Below the pieces are notes generated by a model. It was not told the origin of the DNA. It made no database searches and was given only the letters and a program-made list of their open reading frames with translations. Position numbers and translations under genes: made by a program. Shown here piece after piece: positions 1 to 7,388 of a stretch of DNA of 33,233 nucleotides (positions are counted from its first letter, which is position 1; every line of letters starts with the position of its first letter). This DNA comes from an uncultured Verrucomicrobia subdivision 3 bacterium. GTDB lineage: Bacteria; Verrucomicrobiota; Verrucomicrobiia; Limisphaerales; UBA11358. Location: assembly GCA_903944085.1 (NCBI GenBank), contig CAJAQO010000208.1, positions 1 through 33,233 on the forward strand. The letters are read 5' to 3'.

Positions 1-436
1 CCTGCTGTTCATCAAAAAATATCTGCGCAAAAGCTGAAACCATTGGACACGAATTTCACGAATGAACCCGGATTTTAAAATCAAAGCTCGCCGGGCTGGC
101 ATATGTGTAAGCACCAGCGGAAAAGATTTTCCAGCTCCGGGCCGGCGTAGCGCGGCCGTCCCCGGCTGCGGGTGCGGGCGGCGTCTCGCCGCCAGTTCCC
201 TCGCCGGGCGGGACGCCCGGCCAACCCGCCGGCGGGACGCCGGCGCTACCAAGTTCACGCAGGACTATGCCGCGCCGACGGCGCTGAGGCGCATTGAATT
301 GAAAATCCCAATAAAATTCTCGACTCGATTTGGAAATGGGCGTAAACCGTAAACAAATCGAAAATCTGGGCTTCAAAGTGCCGTTGTTGTTTCGGCTATT
401 TTTGATTCTTGGGTTCTCTCAAGTAGCTAAAACATT
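1..436. other. Intergenic region upstream of the SIR2 gene
   Basis: No convincing gene is present. The region holds the GC-rich palindromes at 141-252 and then becomes AT-rich from about 290. A promoter for the SIR2-HerA genes should lie in roughly 350-430, but I could not single out a convincing -35/-10 pair. Confidence 0.5.
141..252. repeat. Tandem GC-rich palindromes (REP-like element)
   Basis: Three short perfect hairpins follow one another. The first is GGCGGCG / tct / CGCCGCC at 177-193. The second has 8-bp arms GCCGGGCG / CGCCCGGC around gga at 203-221. The third is CGCCGGCG / gga / CGCCGGCG at 227-245. The outer edges GCCGGCGTAG (141-150) and GCCGGCGCTACC are loosely related. The two small overlapping ORFs here (56-376 minus, 62-352 plus) are Arg/Ala/Gly/Pro-rich by-products of this composition. 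It sits at the border between GC-rich host sequence and the AT-rich defence genes. It resembles dispersed REP-type elements; family membership is inferred. Confidence 0.6.
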
Positions 437-1615
437 ATGGATGTCGTAAAAGAAATCCGAGAGCTTAAAAACCAACTGGCCTATTCAAAAAATATTGGCT
501 TCTTTTTCGGCGCAGGAACGTCTTGCGCTCTTAAAATTCCGAATATAGAAATGCTCACAAAAGGGATTGAAGCGAAATTGACGAATGATCATTTAAAAAA
601 TTTCAAAATCATCAGGGATTCTTTAACAGCATCGACAGAAAAGTCGGTGAATATTGAGGACATCCTGAACCAGATACGTAGAATTAGAGAAATTACAAAC
701 GAAAAATCCGACCAAGATTTCAACAAAGTTACAGGAGAGTCTGCTAAAAATCTCGACAAGGAAATTTGTAATAAGATTTACAGCATTCTTCATGAAAGCG
801 AAGAAAAGGCAGATTTCACTAATCCAAAGAAGTTTTTTGCGTGGTTAAACATCTTGAACAGAGAATATTCCAAAGAGGTATTTACATCGAATTACGATTT
901 AATAATTGAAAGATCATTGGAGGCGAACCAGATTCCGTATTTTGATGGCTTTGTTGGTTCTTACGAGCCGTTTTTTTGGCAAGAAAGCGTAGAGCATTCG
1001 GCAGAGAAAAATGATCTGACTAAAAATTGGATTCGCCTTTGGAAAATACATGGCTCATTAAGCTGGTTTTGGAAATTAGATAAGACGGACAACTCGCAAA
1101 AAATAATTAGAGTCGGAAAGTTTGATAGTGCAAGCCCAGCAGATAAGGAATTGGTCATTTATCCTTCAAAGGAGAAATATGATTCTTCGCGAAAACAACC
1201 ATTTATTGCATATTTTGACAGACTTAAAAAATTTCTGTCGAGCGGTGAATTGCTTTTTGTTTTTACTGGCTATTCGTTCTCAGACCAGCATATCAACGAC
1301 ATAATTTTTAATTGTCTCCGGGAAAACAATCGGCTGTTTTGCGTAATTTTTTGTTACAAGGATTCGGAAGTTGAAGCCCTCCATAAGCTGACTGCGGCTT
1401 ATATGAACCTAAACGTATTTGGGCCAAAAAAAGCAATTGTAAATGGAACTTTAAGTGATTGGAGCTTTACTAAACCAGCCGCTGGCACTGAAAAGTTTGA
1501 TTCTTATTGGGATGAGGCAAAAGCAGAATTTAAATTGGGGGACTTTAACCAACTTGTGAATTTTCTTATCACGTATTCGGGTAAAGCTGAACTCTTGGAC
1601 ACACTAAAGAAATGA
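437..1615 (+). CDS. SIR2-like domain protein, probable NADase effector of a SIR2-HerA defence system
   Basis: This 392-aa protein carries the hallmarks of the SIR2-like (SIR2_2) family: a Rossmann-type GAGTS at residues 25-29, TSNYD at 150-154 (position of the catalytic Asn), KIHGS at 203-207 (candidate catalytic His205) and GYSFSDQH at 278-285. There is no signal peptide or membrane segment, so it should be cytoplasmic. In characterised defence systems such proteins hydrolyse NAD+ during phage infection, often in complex with a HerA ATPase. Here the stop overlaps the HerA start by four bases (ATGA), indicating translational coupling and a shared complex. Codon use is strongly AT-rich compared with most of the window, suggesting horizontal transfer. 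The function follows from motifs and gene order; NADase activity itself is inferred. Confidence 0.88.
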   Translation: MDVVKEIRELKNQLAYSKNIGFFFGAGTSCALKIPNIEMLTKGIEAKLTNDHLKNFKIIRDSLTASTEKSVNIEDILNQIRRIREITNEKSDQDFNKVTGESAKNLDKEICNKIYSILHESEEKADFTNPKKFFAWLNILNREYSKEVFTSNYDLIIERSLEANQIPYFDGFVGSYEPFFWQESVEHSAEKNDLTKNWIRLWKIHGSLSWFWKLDKTDNSQKIIRVGKFDSASPADKELVIYPSKEKYDSSRKQPFIAYFDRLKKFLSSGELLFVFTGYSFSDQHINDIIFNCLRENNRLFCVIFCYKDSEVEALHKLTAAYMNLNVFGPKKAIVNGTLSDWSFTKPAAGTEKFDSYWDEAKAEFKLGDFNQLVNFLITYSGKAELLDTLKK

Positions 1616-3393
1616 CAAACGAGGCAACTTATCTTGGGAAAGTAATCAGAGTTGATTCCGGCTCCGTCGAGGTTGAGGTGTCAGATGAGATTCCATCGGC
1701 CGCTCCGATTATTAATGGCAGATTATACAAGATAGGCCAAATAGGAACTTTTGTAAAACTTCCGATTGGAAACATCACAATATATGGGATCGTATCATCT
1801 GTTAGCAATGCGCCAAGCAAGATTAATGAAGATAGTCAGGTAAAATATAATTTCGGCTCACGGTTTCTTACAATTCAATTGGTAGGAGAAAAGGTTGGAG
1901 ATGATGATTTTGAAAAAGGGGTTGGAACTTACCCAACAATCAATGACGAAGTTCATTTAGTAATTGAGAAAGACCTTCGACAGATTTATGGAAAAAAAGA
2001 TGTTGGTTCAATCGAGATTGGGAAACATTCGTCGTCGGATGACTTAAGCGTCTATGTCGACCTGCACAGGTTTGTCTTGCGGCATTCTGCCATTCTAGGT
2101 TCCACTGGAAGCGGAAAATCCAACACAACAGTAAGCATCTTAAAGGCGGTTTTGGATGATTATAGAGGCTCAAGAATTATCCTAGTTGATCCTCATGGGG
2201 AATACGCGAGCGCCTTTCCAAAAGCTAAAGTCTATAAAATAAACGACGAAAAGAATCCGTTGTTTATTCCATTTTGGTTAATGAACTTTGATGAACTGGC
2301 ATATTTTTTAGTCGGAGCTAAACAGTCGGATGAACAAAGACCAGAATATAAAAAATTCAGAGATTTAATTACCGAATACAAAAGAGCAAATCACAAGTTG
2401 AAGGCCGGAAATGTTAACGCCGATTTCATTACTGGTGATTCGCCCGTTCCATTCAATATACGAATGGTCTGGCACGAGTTAAATTGGTGGGTAAATGCTA
2501 CGTTCAAATCGACCACTAAGGACGACCAAACAAAGGCAAATGCTTGTGAAGAGGATAACGGAAACGCGAATGAATTAAAACCAGCTCGTTTCACTTCGCA
2601 TTTATCAACAGCAAGTAATCAGCCCCCATACCGTTCTCGGCATGAGGAGTTTTATCCCTATGAAAAGAGAATTTTATCAAGAATAAAAGATTCACGCTTT
2701 AATTATCTTTTCAATCCGGGCGATTATTTTGACGCTGGTTCAAAAAATGATCTCCACGATTTGTTAAACGAATGGATAAGCAATTCCGAAAGATTAACAA
2801 TTTTGGATTTAAGTGGAGTGCCGTTTGAATTGTTGGACATTTCTGTCGGGTTAATTACAAGATTTATCTATGACAGTATGTTTTGGGGTAGAAGTGAGTC
2901 CTATACTGGGAAAAGCCGACCGATTTTATTAGCATACGAAGAAGCTCATTCATATTTGGGTAAAGACGAAGCGCGCAGCTATTCAAAAAGTGCAGTTGAA
3001 ATGATATTTAAAGAAGGTAGGAAATTTGGGCTTGGCGCTATGGTGATTTCTCAAAGACCCTCGGAAATATCAGAAACCATCTTGGCTCAAGTAGGGACAT
3101 TTATTGCCTTACGTCTAACGAATTCGAGCGACCAATCAATAGTAAAATCATCTGCTCCTGATAATCTAATCAGCCTGATTGATTTGCTTCCTTCTTTGAG
3201 GACAGGCGAAGCCGTCATTGTCGGAGAAGCAATAAAGATTCCATCTAGAGTTCGAGTCAAACTAAACAATCCGCGTCCGACAAGTGAAGATCCGAAACTT
3301 GTTGAAGCCTGGAGCAAAGAACATAAGCCAAGCGCAAATAACTATAAAGAAGTGGTCACAGCTATTCGCGAACAAAAATTCAAAAAGAAATAA
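1612..3393 (+). CDS. HerA/FtsK-superfamily ATPase (DUF87-type), partner of SIR2 protein
   Basis: This 593-aa protein begins with a beta-rich HerA/HAS-barrel-like N-terminal region (about 1-100). The P-loop is GSTGSGKS at residues 163-170, followed by LVDPHGEY at 191-198. Walker B is ILLAYEEAH at 438-446, followed by the sensor-like SQRP at 480-483, all typical of hexameric HerA translocases. A long insert (about 230-390) separates the two halves of the ATPase. The ATG overlaps the upstream SIR2 stop codon, and the KTSC gene begins one base after this stop, so the three probably form one operon. Known SIR2-HerA pairs assemble into large complexes in which HerA regulates or augments the SIR2 effector. 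The same AT-rich composition as its neighbours supports joint acquisition. Confidence 0.9.
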   Translation: MTNEATYLGKVIRVDSGSVEVEVSDEIPSAAPIINGRLYKIGQIGTFVKLPIGNITIYGIVSSVSNAPSKINEDSQVKYNFGSRFLTIQLVGEKVGDDDFEKGVGTYPTINDEVHLVIEKDLRQIYGKKDVGSIEIGKHSSSDDLSVYVDLHRFVLRHSAILGSTGSGKSNTTVSILKAVLDDYRGSRIILVDPHGEYASAFPKAKVYKINDEKNPLFIPFWLMNFDELAYFLVGAKQSDEQRPEYKKFRDLITEYKRANHKLKAGNVNADFITGDSPVPFNIRMVWHELNWWVNATFKSTTKDDQTKANACEEDNGNANELKPARFTSHLSTASNQPPYRSRHEEFYPYEKRILSRIKDSRFNYLFNPGDYFDAGSKNDLHDLLNEWISNSERLTILDLSGVPFELLDISVGLITRFIYDSMFWGRSESYTGKSRPILLAYEEAHSYLGKDEARSYSKSAVEMIFKEGRKFGLGAMVISQRPSEISETILAQVGTFIALRLTNSSDQSIVKSSAPDNLISLIDLLPSLRTGEAVIVGEAIKIPSRVRVKLNNPRPTSEDPKLVEAWSKEHKPSANNYKEVVTAIREQKFKKK

Positions 3394-3394
3394 T

Positions 3395-3607
3395 ATGGAC
3401 AGAAAACCTGTAAGTTCGAGCAACATACGCAGCATTGGTTATGAATCCTCAAATGGCACATTGGAAATCGAATTCAATAGCGGAGCTGTTTGGCAATATT
3501 TTGATTTTCCTGAATACATGTGGAGCGAATTTGAATTTGCCGAATCGCATGGCAAATATTTCAATGCAAACATAAAAAATCATTTCCGCGAAGCAAGGAG
3601 TGGATAA
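3395..3607 (+). CDS. KTSC-domain small protein
   Basis: This 70-aa protein starts at the ATG one base after the herA stop. An upstream in-frame start at 3284 would lie inside herA and is unlikely. Almost the whole length matches the KTSC domain pattern: SSNIRSIGY near the N-terminus, the central aromatic triad WQYF (family YxY motif) and AESHGKYFNANI towards the C-terminus. KTSC domains occur fused to some lysyl-tRNA synthetases and as stand-alone small proteins; their biochemical role is not established. The AT-rich codon use and immediate adjacency make it a plausible third gene of the SIR2-HerA operon. Whether it acts in defence is inference. Confidence 0.85.
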   Translation: MDRKPVSSSNIRSIGYESSNGTLEIEFNSGAVWQYFDFPEYMWSEFEFAESHGKYFNANIKNHFREARSG

Positions 3608-3639
3608 TTATAAATGGATTCCAGAATGAATCTCGCTTC

Positions 3640-3787
3640 ATGACCGTTCCCCAGCCATTTCAATATCAAGGCAGCCAGCGGGCGCTGGCACCGTTGATTC
3701 TGCAATATCTGCCCATCAGCACCACGCGGCTGGTGGAGCCGTTCTGCGGTTCCGCCGCGCTGTCCATCGCCACGGCGGCGCGCGGGC
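3640..3787 (+). pseudogene. N-terminal fragment of Dam-type DNA adenine methylase, copy 1
   Basis: The reading frame begins with ATG and encodes about 48 residues like the start of class D12 DNA N6-adenine methyltransferases. PFQYQGSQRALAPLI corresponds to the family's F-x-Y-x-G-S-K motif, and EPFCGSAALSI corresponds to the SAM-binding EPF-x-G-x-G motif. The match ends at about 3787, where the frame runs into palindromic repeat sequence. The catalytic DPPY motif and target-recognition part are absent, so it cannot be an active enzyme. It is repeated 394 bases downstream with few changes. Confidence 0.7.
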
Positions 3788-3826
3788 GGACGGCTAAAAT
3801 GAAAGCTGCGGAGCAGCGTCCGATAA

Positions 3827-3974
3827 TAGCCCACGGCGTCAGCCGTGGGTCAGCCATCGTCATAAATCAAAAGCCCCGGCAGGGGGCGACAGAACCGCTG
3901 CGCCCAATTTCTACCGCCCCTTCCGGGGCTAGTTTCCCGTTTACCCGGAAACCCACGGCTGACGCCGTGGGCTA
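3827..3974. repeat. Nested palindromic element between Dam fragments (REP doublet or MITE-like)
   Basis: The outer arms at 3827-3850 and 3951-3974 are perfect 24-bp reverse complements. Each arm is itself a hairpin (CCCACGGC / gtca / GCCGTGGG in the first). Inside lies a second, imperfect inverted pair, AGCCCCGGCAGGGGGCG near 3872 and CGCCCCTTCCGGGGCT near 3915-3930. This nested architecture resembles paired REP elements (BIMEs) or a small transposable element. No transposase is present in the window. Confidence 0.75.
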
Positions 3975-4033
3975 CTATCTTCCGCCTCTCCGAGGCTTGA
4001 AAAAGGGGGCAGTCTCATAATAGATCTCGCCCC

Positions 4034-4177
4034 ATGACCGTTCCCCAGCCATTTCAATATCAAGGCAGCCAGCGGGCGCTGGCTCCGTTGATTCTGCAAT
4101 ATCTGCCCCTCAGCACCACGCGGCGGGTGGAGCCGTTCTGCGGTTCCGCCGCGTTCTCCATCGCCGCCGTAGTCACG
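4034..4177 (+). pseudogene. N-terminal fragment of Dam-type DNA adenine methylase, copy 2
   Basis: This is a second copy of the methylase N-terminus, offset exactly 394 bases from the first and differing at about five positions over the first 136 bases. It includes PFQYQGSQRALAPLI and EPFCGSAAFSI. Similarity breaks down after roughly 4172. Like copy 1, it lacks the catalytic DPPY region. The bases just before the ATG (atctcgc..catg) are also shared, so the duplication includes a little upstream sequence. Confidence 0.7.
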
Positions 4178-4350
4178 TGCCGCCGGGCGGAAGCGCGGCG
4201 GCTGTGTTCGTCCGCCGGGTCGGGTGGGTCTGTGCCAAAGCGCGTTTCGAGCAGGAGGTTTTGGGCAACCCATGAATTTCTCTTTGCCATTTGCCAGCGC
4301 CGTCAGGTGCGAAATCTTTGTAGAACCCCGGCAAAATAAAGTCCCAGCCC

Positions 4351-4440
4351 CGTCCGGGGCGGCATATTCCGGGCATTGGCCGCTGATGTCGCTCCGACGG
4401 AGCTTGAACCGATGGTTTGAACGGTTCTCCGTCGTGGAGT
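4351..4440. repeat. Further REP-like hairpins
   Basis: AGCCCCGTCCGGGGCGG at about 4351-4367 is the same type as the inner arm of the element at 3827-3974 (AGCCCCGGAAGGGGCGG on the complementary strand). It is followed by GTCGCTCCGACGGAGC and a second hairpin-forming stretch, GGTTCTCCGTCGTGGAG, near 4390-4440. Their clustering suggests repeated insertion of palindromic elements into decaying sequence. Confidence 0.5.
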
Positions 4441-4479
4441 TGGTCATTGGCCATTTCCATCCGGGCGGATTGCTCGTCA

Positions 4480-4643
4480 AGCCAGCAGTGATTATCAACT
4501 CACCCGCTTTGCTGTTAGCAGATATATTTGGGAAGCTAGGTTCGTGGGGCACTGGATGGCCGTTTATTCTCGGCCTCTTGTCTTGCGCGATCCTTTGGTC
4601 ACTCATTGCAGGTTTTGTTTTTCCTCATAGAGTTGCCGCCTAA
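4480..4643 (+). pseudogene. Probable C-terminal remnant of a membrane protein
   Basis: The open frame ending in TAA at 4641-4643 encodes a hydrophobic stretch (NSPALLLADIFGKLGSW, then a segment around WPFILGLLSCAILWSLIAGF) with the character of two membrane segments and a short basic tail. Upstream the frame runs into REP-like hairpins with no credible start or ribosome site, so it is probably a gene end cut off by repeat insertion. The family is not recognised. A chance hydrophobic ORF remains possible. Confidence 0.35.
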
Positions 4644-4686
4644 TATATTGAAAGGCTGCGCGTTTAGTTGACGGATTTCAGCAAGC

Positions 4687-4722
4687 AAAAAAAGCGCGGA
4701 CAGCTTTCGCCATCCGCGCTTT
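4687..4722 (-). terminator. Rho-independent terminator of pnp
   Basis: On the minus strand, the 10-bp perfect stem AAAGCGCGGA / TCCGCGCTTT (4691-4700 with 4713-4722) is followed by a run of T. It lies just beyond the pnp stop codon. Confidence 0.85.
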
Positions 4723-4739
4723 GAATTGTTTCAGCAGGA

Positions 4740-6881
4740 TTACGCTTTGGGCGCTTCGGCCACGGCGGCTTCTTTGTCACGGTCTTCCATCGCGGCTTTG
4801 CGCGAGAGCTTCACGCGGCCTTTTTCATCCACGCCGAGGCATTTCACGGTGATGTCGTCGCCGACTTTCACGATGTCCTCGGTCTTCTTCACGCGGAAGT
4901 TAGCGAGCTCGCTGATGTGCACGAGACCGTCCTTGCCCGGAAGGAACTCGACGAACGCGCCGAATTCTTTCACGGTCACAACCTTGCCGCGATAGATCTT
5001 GCCGATCTCCGCTTCGGAGGTGATGCCACTGATGGCGTCCACGGCAATCTTCATGCCCTCCGCCGAGACGGAGAAAATGTTGACGGTGCCGTCGTCCTCG
5101 ATGTCAATTTCGCAGCCGGATTCCTCGACGAGGCGCTTGATGTTCTTGCCGCCGGGTCCGATGATCGCGCCAATCTTCTCGGGGTTGATCTTCAGCGAGG
5201 TGATGCGCGGGGCATATTTGCTAATGTCCTTGCGCGGCGCGGAGATGGTCTTGGCCATTTCACCGAGAATCGCAAGGCGGGCAATGCGGGCTTTTTCGAC
5301 CGCAATTTCCATGATGGCATGCGGCAGGCCTTTCAACTTCAAGTCGAGCTGGAAGCCGGTGATGCCTTTTTCCGTGCCGGCGATTTTGCAGTCCATGTCG
5401 CAATAGGCGTCTTCCCAGCCGATGATGTCGGTGAGGAGCTGGTATTTGGAAATGGTGTCGCCGCTGTATTCGGTGCAGATGCCGACGCTGATGCCGGCGA
5501 CCGGACGAATCATCGGGACGCCCGCATCGAGCAGCGCGAGCGTGCCGCCGCAAACGGACGCCATCGAGGTGGAACCGTTGGATTCCATGATCTCGCTGGT
5601 GACGCGCACGGCATATGGATAGGTGTCGAGCGGAATCATCGGCTCGATGGAACGTTCGGCGAGCGCGCCGTGGCCGATTTCGCGGCGGCCGGGACCGCTG
5701 ATGCGGCCGGTTTCGCCGACGGAGAAATTCGGAAAGTTGTAGTGCAAGATGAAGCGCTTCTGGCTTTCGCCGCCGGTGTAGGAATCGAATTCCTGCGTGT
5801 CGTCGCCGGTGCCGAGCGTGGCGAGCGTGACGGCCTGCGTTTCACCACGGGCGAACAAAGCGGAACCGTGCGCGCGCGGCAGGATGCCGACTTCGCTGGT
5901 GATCGGACGAACCGTTTCAAAATCACGACCGTCGAGGCGCTTGCCGCTTTCGAGGATCAGTTTGCGAACGGCTTCCTTCTGGATGTAATAGAACGCGTCG
6001 TTGATGACGAACTGCGTGACTTTCTCCGCGCCGAATTTGGCGATGAGCTTGGTGCCGACTTCGTCCTGAATCGCCTTGCAGGCGTTTTCGCGGTTGAGTT
6101 TGCCGGGCGTGAGCAGCGCGGGAATGAAACGATCACCGGCGAGCGCCTTGGCTTCGGCCAAAATTTCGTCGGGGACGATTTTCAGCGTGATGGCGCGCTT
6201 GGGCTTGCCGACTTTCGCGGCGAGTTCCTTTTGCGCGGCGATCATCGGTTGGATGACTTCCTGCGCGTATTTCAACGCGGCGGCAAAATCGGCTTCGGAA
6301 ATTTCCTTGGCCGCGCCTTCATACATGACGATGTCTTTTTCGTTGCCGACATAGACGAGATCGAGATCGCTCTCGGCCTTCTCAGCATGCGTCGGATTCG
6401 CGACAAATTTTCCACCGATGCGGCCAATGCGCGCGGCACCGAGCGGCCCGGCCCACGGAATATCGGAAACCATCAACGCCGCGCTCGCGCCGATGATGCT
6501 CAAAATATCGGGATCGTTTTCGCCATCCGCGCTCAACAGCACGGTCTGCACTTGCACTTCGTTGTAATAGCCCTTCGGAAACAGCGGGCGGATCGGTCGG
6601 TCGGTGAGACGGCAGGTGAGAATTTCTTTTTCCGTCGGCCGGCCTTCGCGCTTGAAATAGCCGCCGGGGAATTTTCCGGCTGCGGCCGCTTTTTCGCGGT
6701 AATCCACGGTGAGTGGGAAAAAGTCCTGGCCGTCTTTGGCCTTCGTCGCGGCCACGGCGGCCACGATGACGATGGTTTCACCCATCTGCACGGTCACGGC
6801 ACCGTCGGCCTGTTTGGCCAGCTTGCCGGATTCAATGATGATTTGCTTGTCGCCTAATTGGGCGGTGATTTTATGTGACAT
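4740..6881 (-). CDS. pnp: Polyribonucleotide nucleotidyltransferase (PNPase)
   Basis: This 713-aa protein has the full domain order of PNPase: two RNase PH core domains separated by the all-helical linker (about 1-545), a KH domain with the GPGGKNIK loop, and an S1 RNA-binding domain starting at KIYRGKVV. It degrades RNA 3' to 5' phosphorolytically and can add tails; it acts in the cytoplasm, usually as a trimer. The length and the start ([24 protein letters not shown]) match the family. It lies downstream of rpsO, the classical rpsO-pnp order, but a terminator separates the two. The ~200-base leader may carry autoregulatory structure, as in other bacteria. The long plus-strand ORF opposite it is an antisense artefact. 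Confidence 0.98.
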   Translation of the reverse strand: MSHKITAQLGDKQIIIESGKLAKQADGAVTVQMGETIVIVAAVAATKAKDGQDFFPLTVDYREKAAAAGKFPGGYFKREGRPTEKEILTCRLTDRPIRPLFPKGYYNEVQVQTVLLSADGENDPDILSIIGASAALMVSDIPWAGPLGAARIGRIGGKFVANPTHAEKAESDLDLVYVGNEKDIVMYEGAAKEISEADFAAALKYAQEVIQPMIAAQKELAAKVGKPKRAITLKIVPDEILAEAKALAGDRFIPALLTPGKLNRENACKAIQDEVGTKLIAKFGAEKVTQFVINDAFYYIQKEAVRKLILESGKRLDGRDFETVRPITSEVGILPRAHGSALFARGETQAVTLATLGTGDDTQEFDSYTGGESQKRFILHYNFPNFSVGETGRISGPGRREIGHGALAERSIEPMIPLDTYPYAVRVTSEIMESNGSTSMASVCGGTLALLDAGVPMIRPVAGISVGICTEYSGDTISKYQLLTDIIGWEDAYCDMDCKIAGTEKGITGFQLDLKLKGLPHAIMEIAVEKARIARLAILGEMAKTISAPRKDISKYAPRITSLKINPEKIGAIIGPGGKNIKRLVEESGCEIDIEDDGTVNIFSVSAEGMKIAVDAISGITSEAEIGKIYRGKVVTVKEFGAFVEFLPGKDGLVHISELANFRVKKTEDIVKVGDDITVKCLGVDEKGRVKLSRKAAMEDRDKEAAVAEAPKA

Positions 6882-7053
6882 AACTTTCTGGCCGCCACCC
6901 CCAGAGGAACTTCAGTGAACCCCGAAAAAAGTTCGGAGCTGAATGAAATTTCCCGAAGGCGGCGGATTTTTCTACGCGAGATTGTTCGGTTGAGGAATCC
7001 GGCAGTTCGCGTGGACCGCAAAATTCCAAAACGGAAGACTGGCCTGAAGTAAT

Positions 7054-7092
7054 AAAAAAAGCCGCGCCTTCCGAAAGTTTCAGTGGCGCAGC
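7054..7092 (-). terminator. Terminator overlapping the rpsO 3' end
   Basis: On the minus strand, GCTGCGCC (7085-7092) pairs with GGCGCGGC (7061-7068), eight pairs including one G-U, followed by TTTTTTT. The upstream arm lies inside the last codons of rpsO and the stop codon (7080-7082) is in the loop. It may attenuate read-through into pnp. Confidence 0.8.
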
Positions 7093-7337
7093 TTGAGCTT
7101 CTTGGTGACGGTTTGGTAACGGCTCAAGTCAATGCTTTGCAAGTAATCCAGCAACCGGCGGCGCTGGCCAACCATCATCAGCAGCCCGCGGCGCGAGCTG
7201 TGATCTTTCTGGTTGCCCTGCAAATGGCCGGTCAAATGGTTGATGCGCTCGGTGAGCAGCGCGATTTGCACGTCCGCCGAACCAGTGTCTTTGGCGTGCG
7301 TTTTGAATGATTCAATCGTCTTTGTCTTCGATTCCAT
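7080..7337 (-). CDS. rpsO: 30S ribosomal protein S15
   Basis: This 85-aa protein has the S15 signature: [22 protein letters not shown], the conserved [22 protein letters not shown] and a C-terminus ending KKLKLRH. It is slightly shorter than the usual 88-89 aa. S15 binds 16S rRNA early in small-subunit assembly and in several bacteria represses its own mRNA. It lies between tilS and pnp on the same strand. A sigma-70-type promoter fits 7355-7383. No clear Shine-Dalgarno sequence precedes the ATG. Confidence 0.97.
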   Translation of the reverse strand: MESKTKTIESFKTHAKDTGSADVQIALLTERINHLTGHLQGNQKDHSSRRGLLMMVGQRRRLLDYLQSIDLSRYQTVTKKLKLRH

Positions 7338-7354
7338 AATAAAATGAGTTCAAG

Positions 7355-7383
7355 AAGATAATTATTCACACCCCGGCTGTAAA
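7355..7383 (-). promoter_or_regulatory. Putative sigma-70 promoter of rpsO
   Basis: On the minus strand, TTTACA (7378-7383) and TATCTT (7355-7360) are separated by 17 bases, close to the -35/-10 consensus. Transcription would begin near 7348, leaving a very short leader before the rpsO ATG at 7337. Confidence 0.45.
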
Positions 7384-7388
7384 GCGAA

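Noticed and set aside
177-245. CRISPR-like array from the repeated hairpins
   Set aside because: The units are short palindromes without conserved repeats and unique spacers, and no cas genes are present.
3284-3394. Longer start of the KTSC protein
   Set aside because: It would lie within herA in another frame and is not KTSC-like; the ATG at 3395 directly follows the herA stop.
4917-6857. 646-aa open frame on the plus strand opposite pnp
   Set aside because: It is fully antisense to a clear pnp gene; its Arg/Asp/Gly-rich composition is what GC-rich coding DNA yields on the reverse strand.
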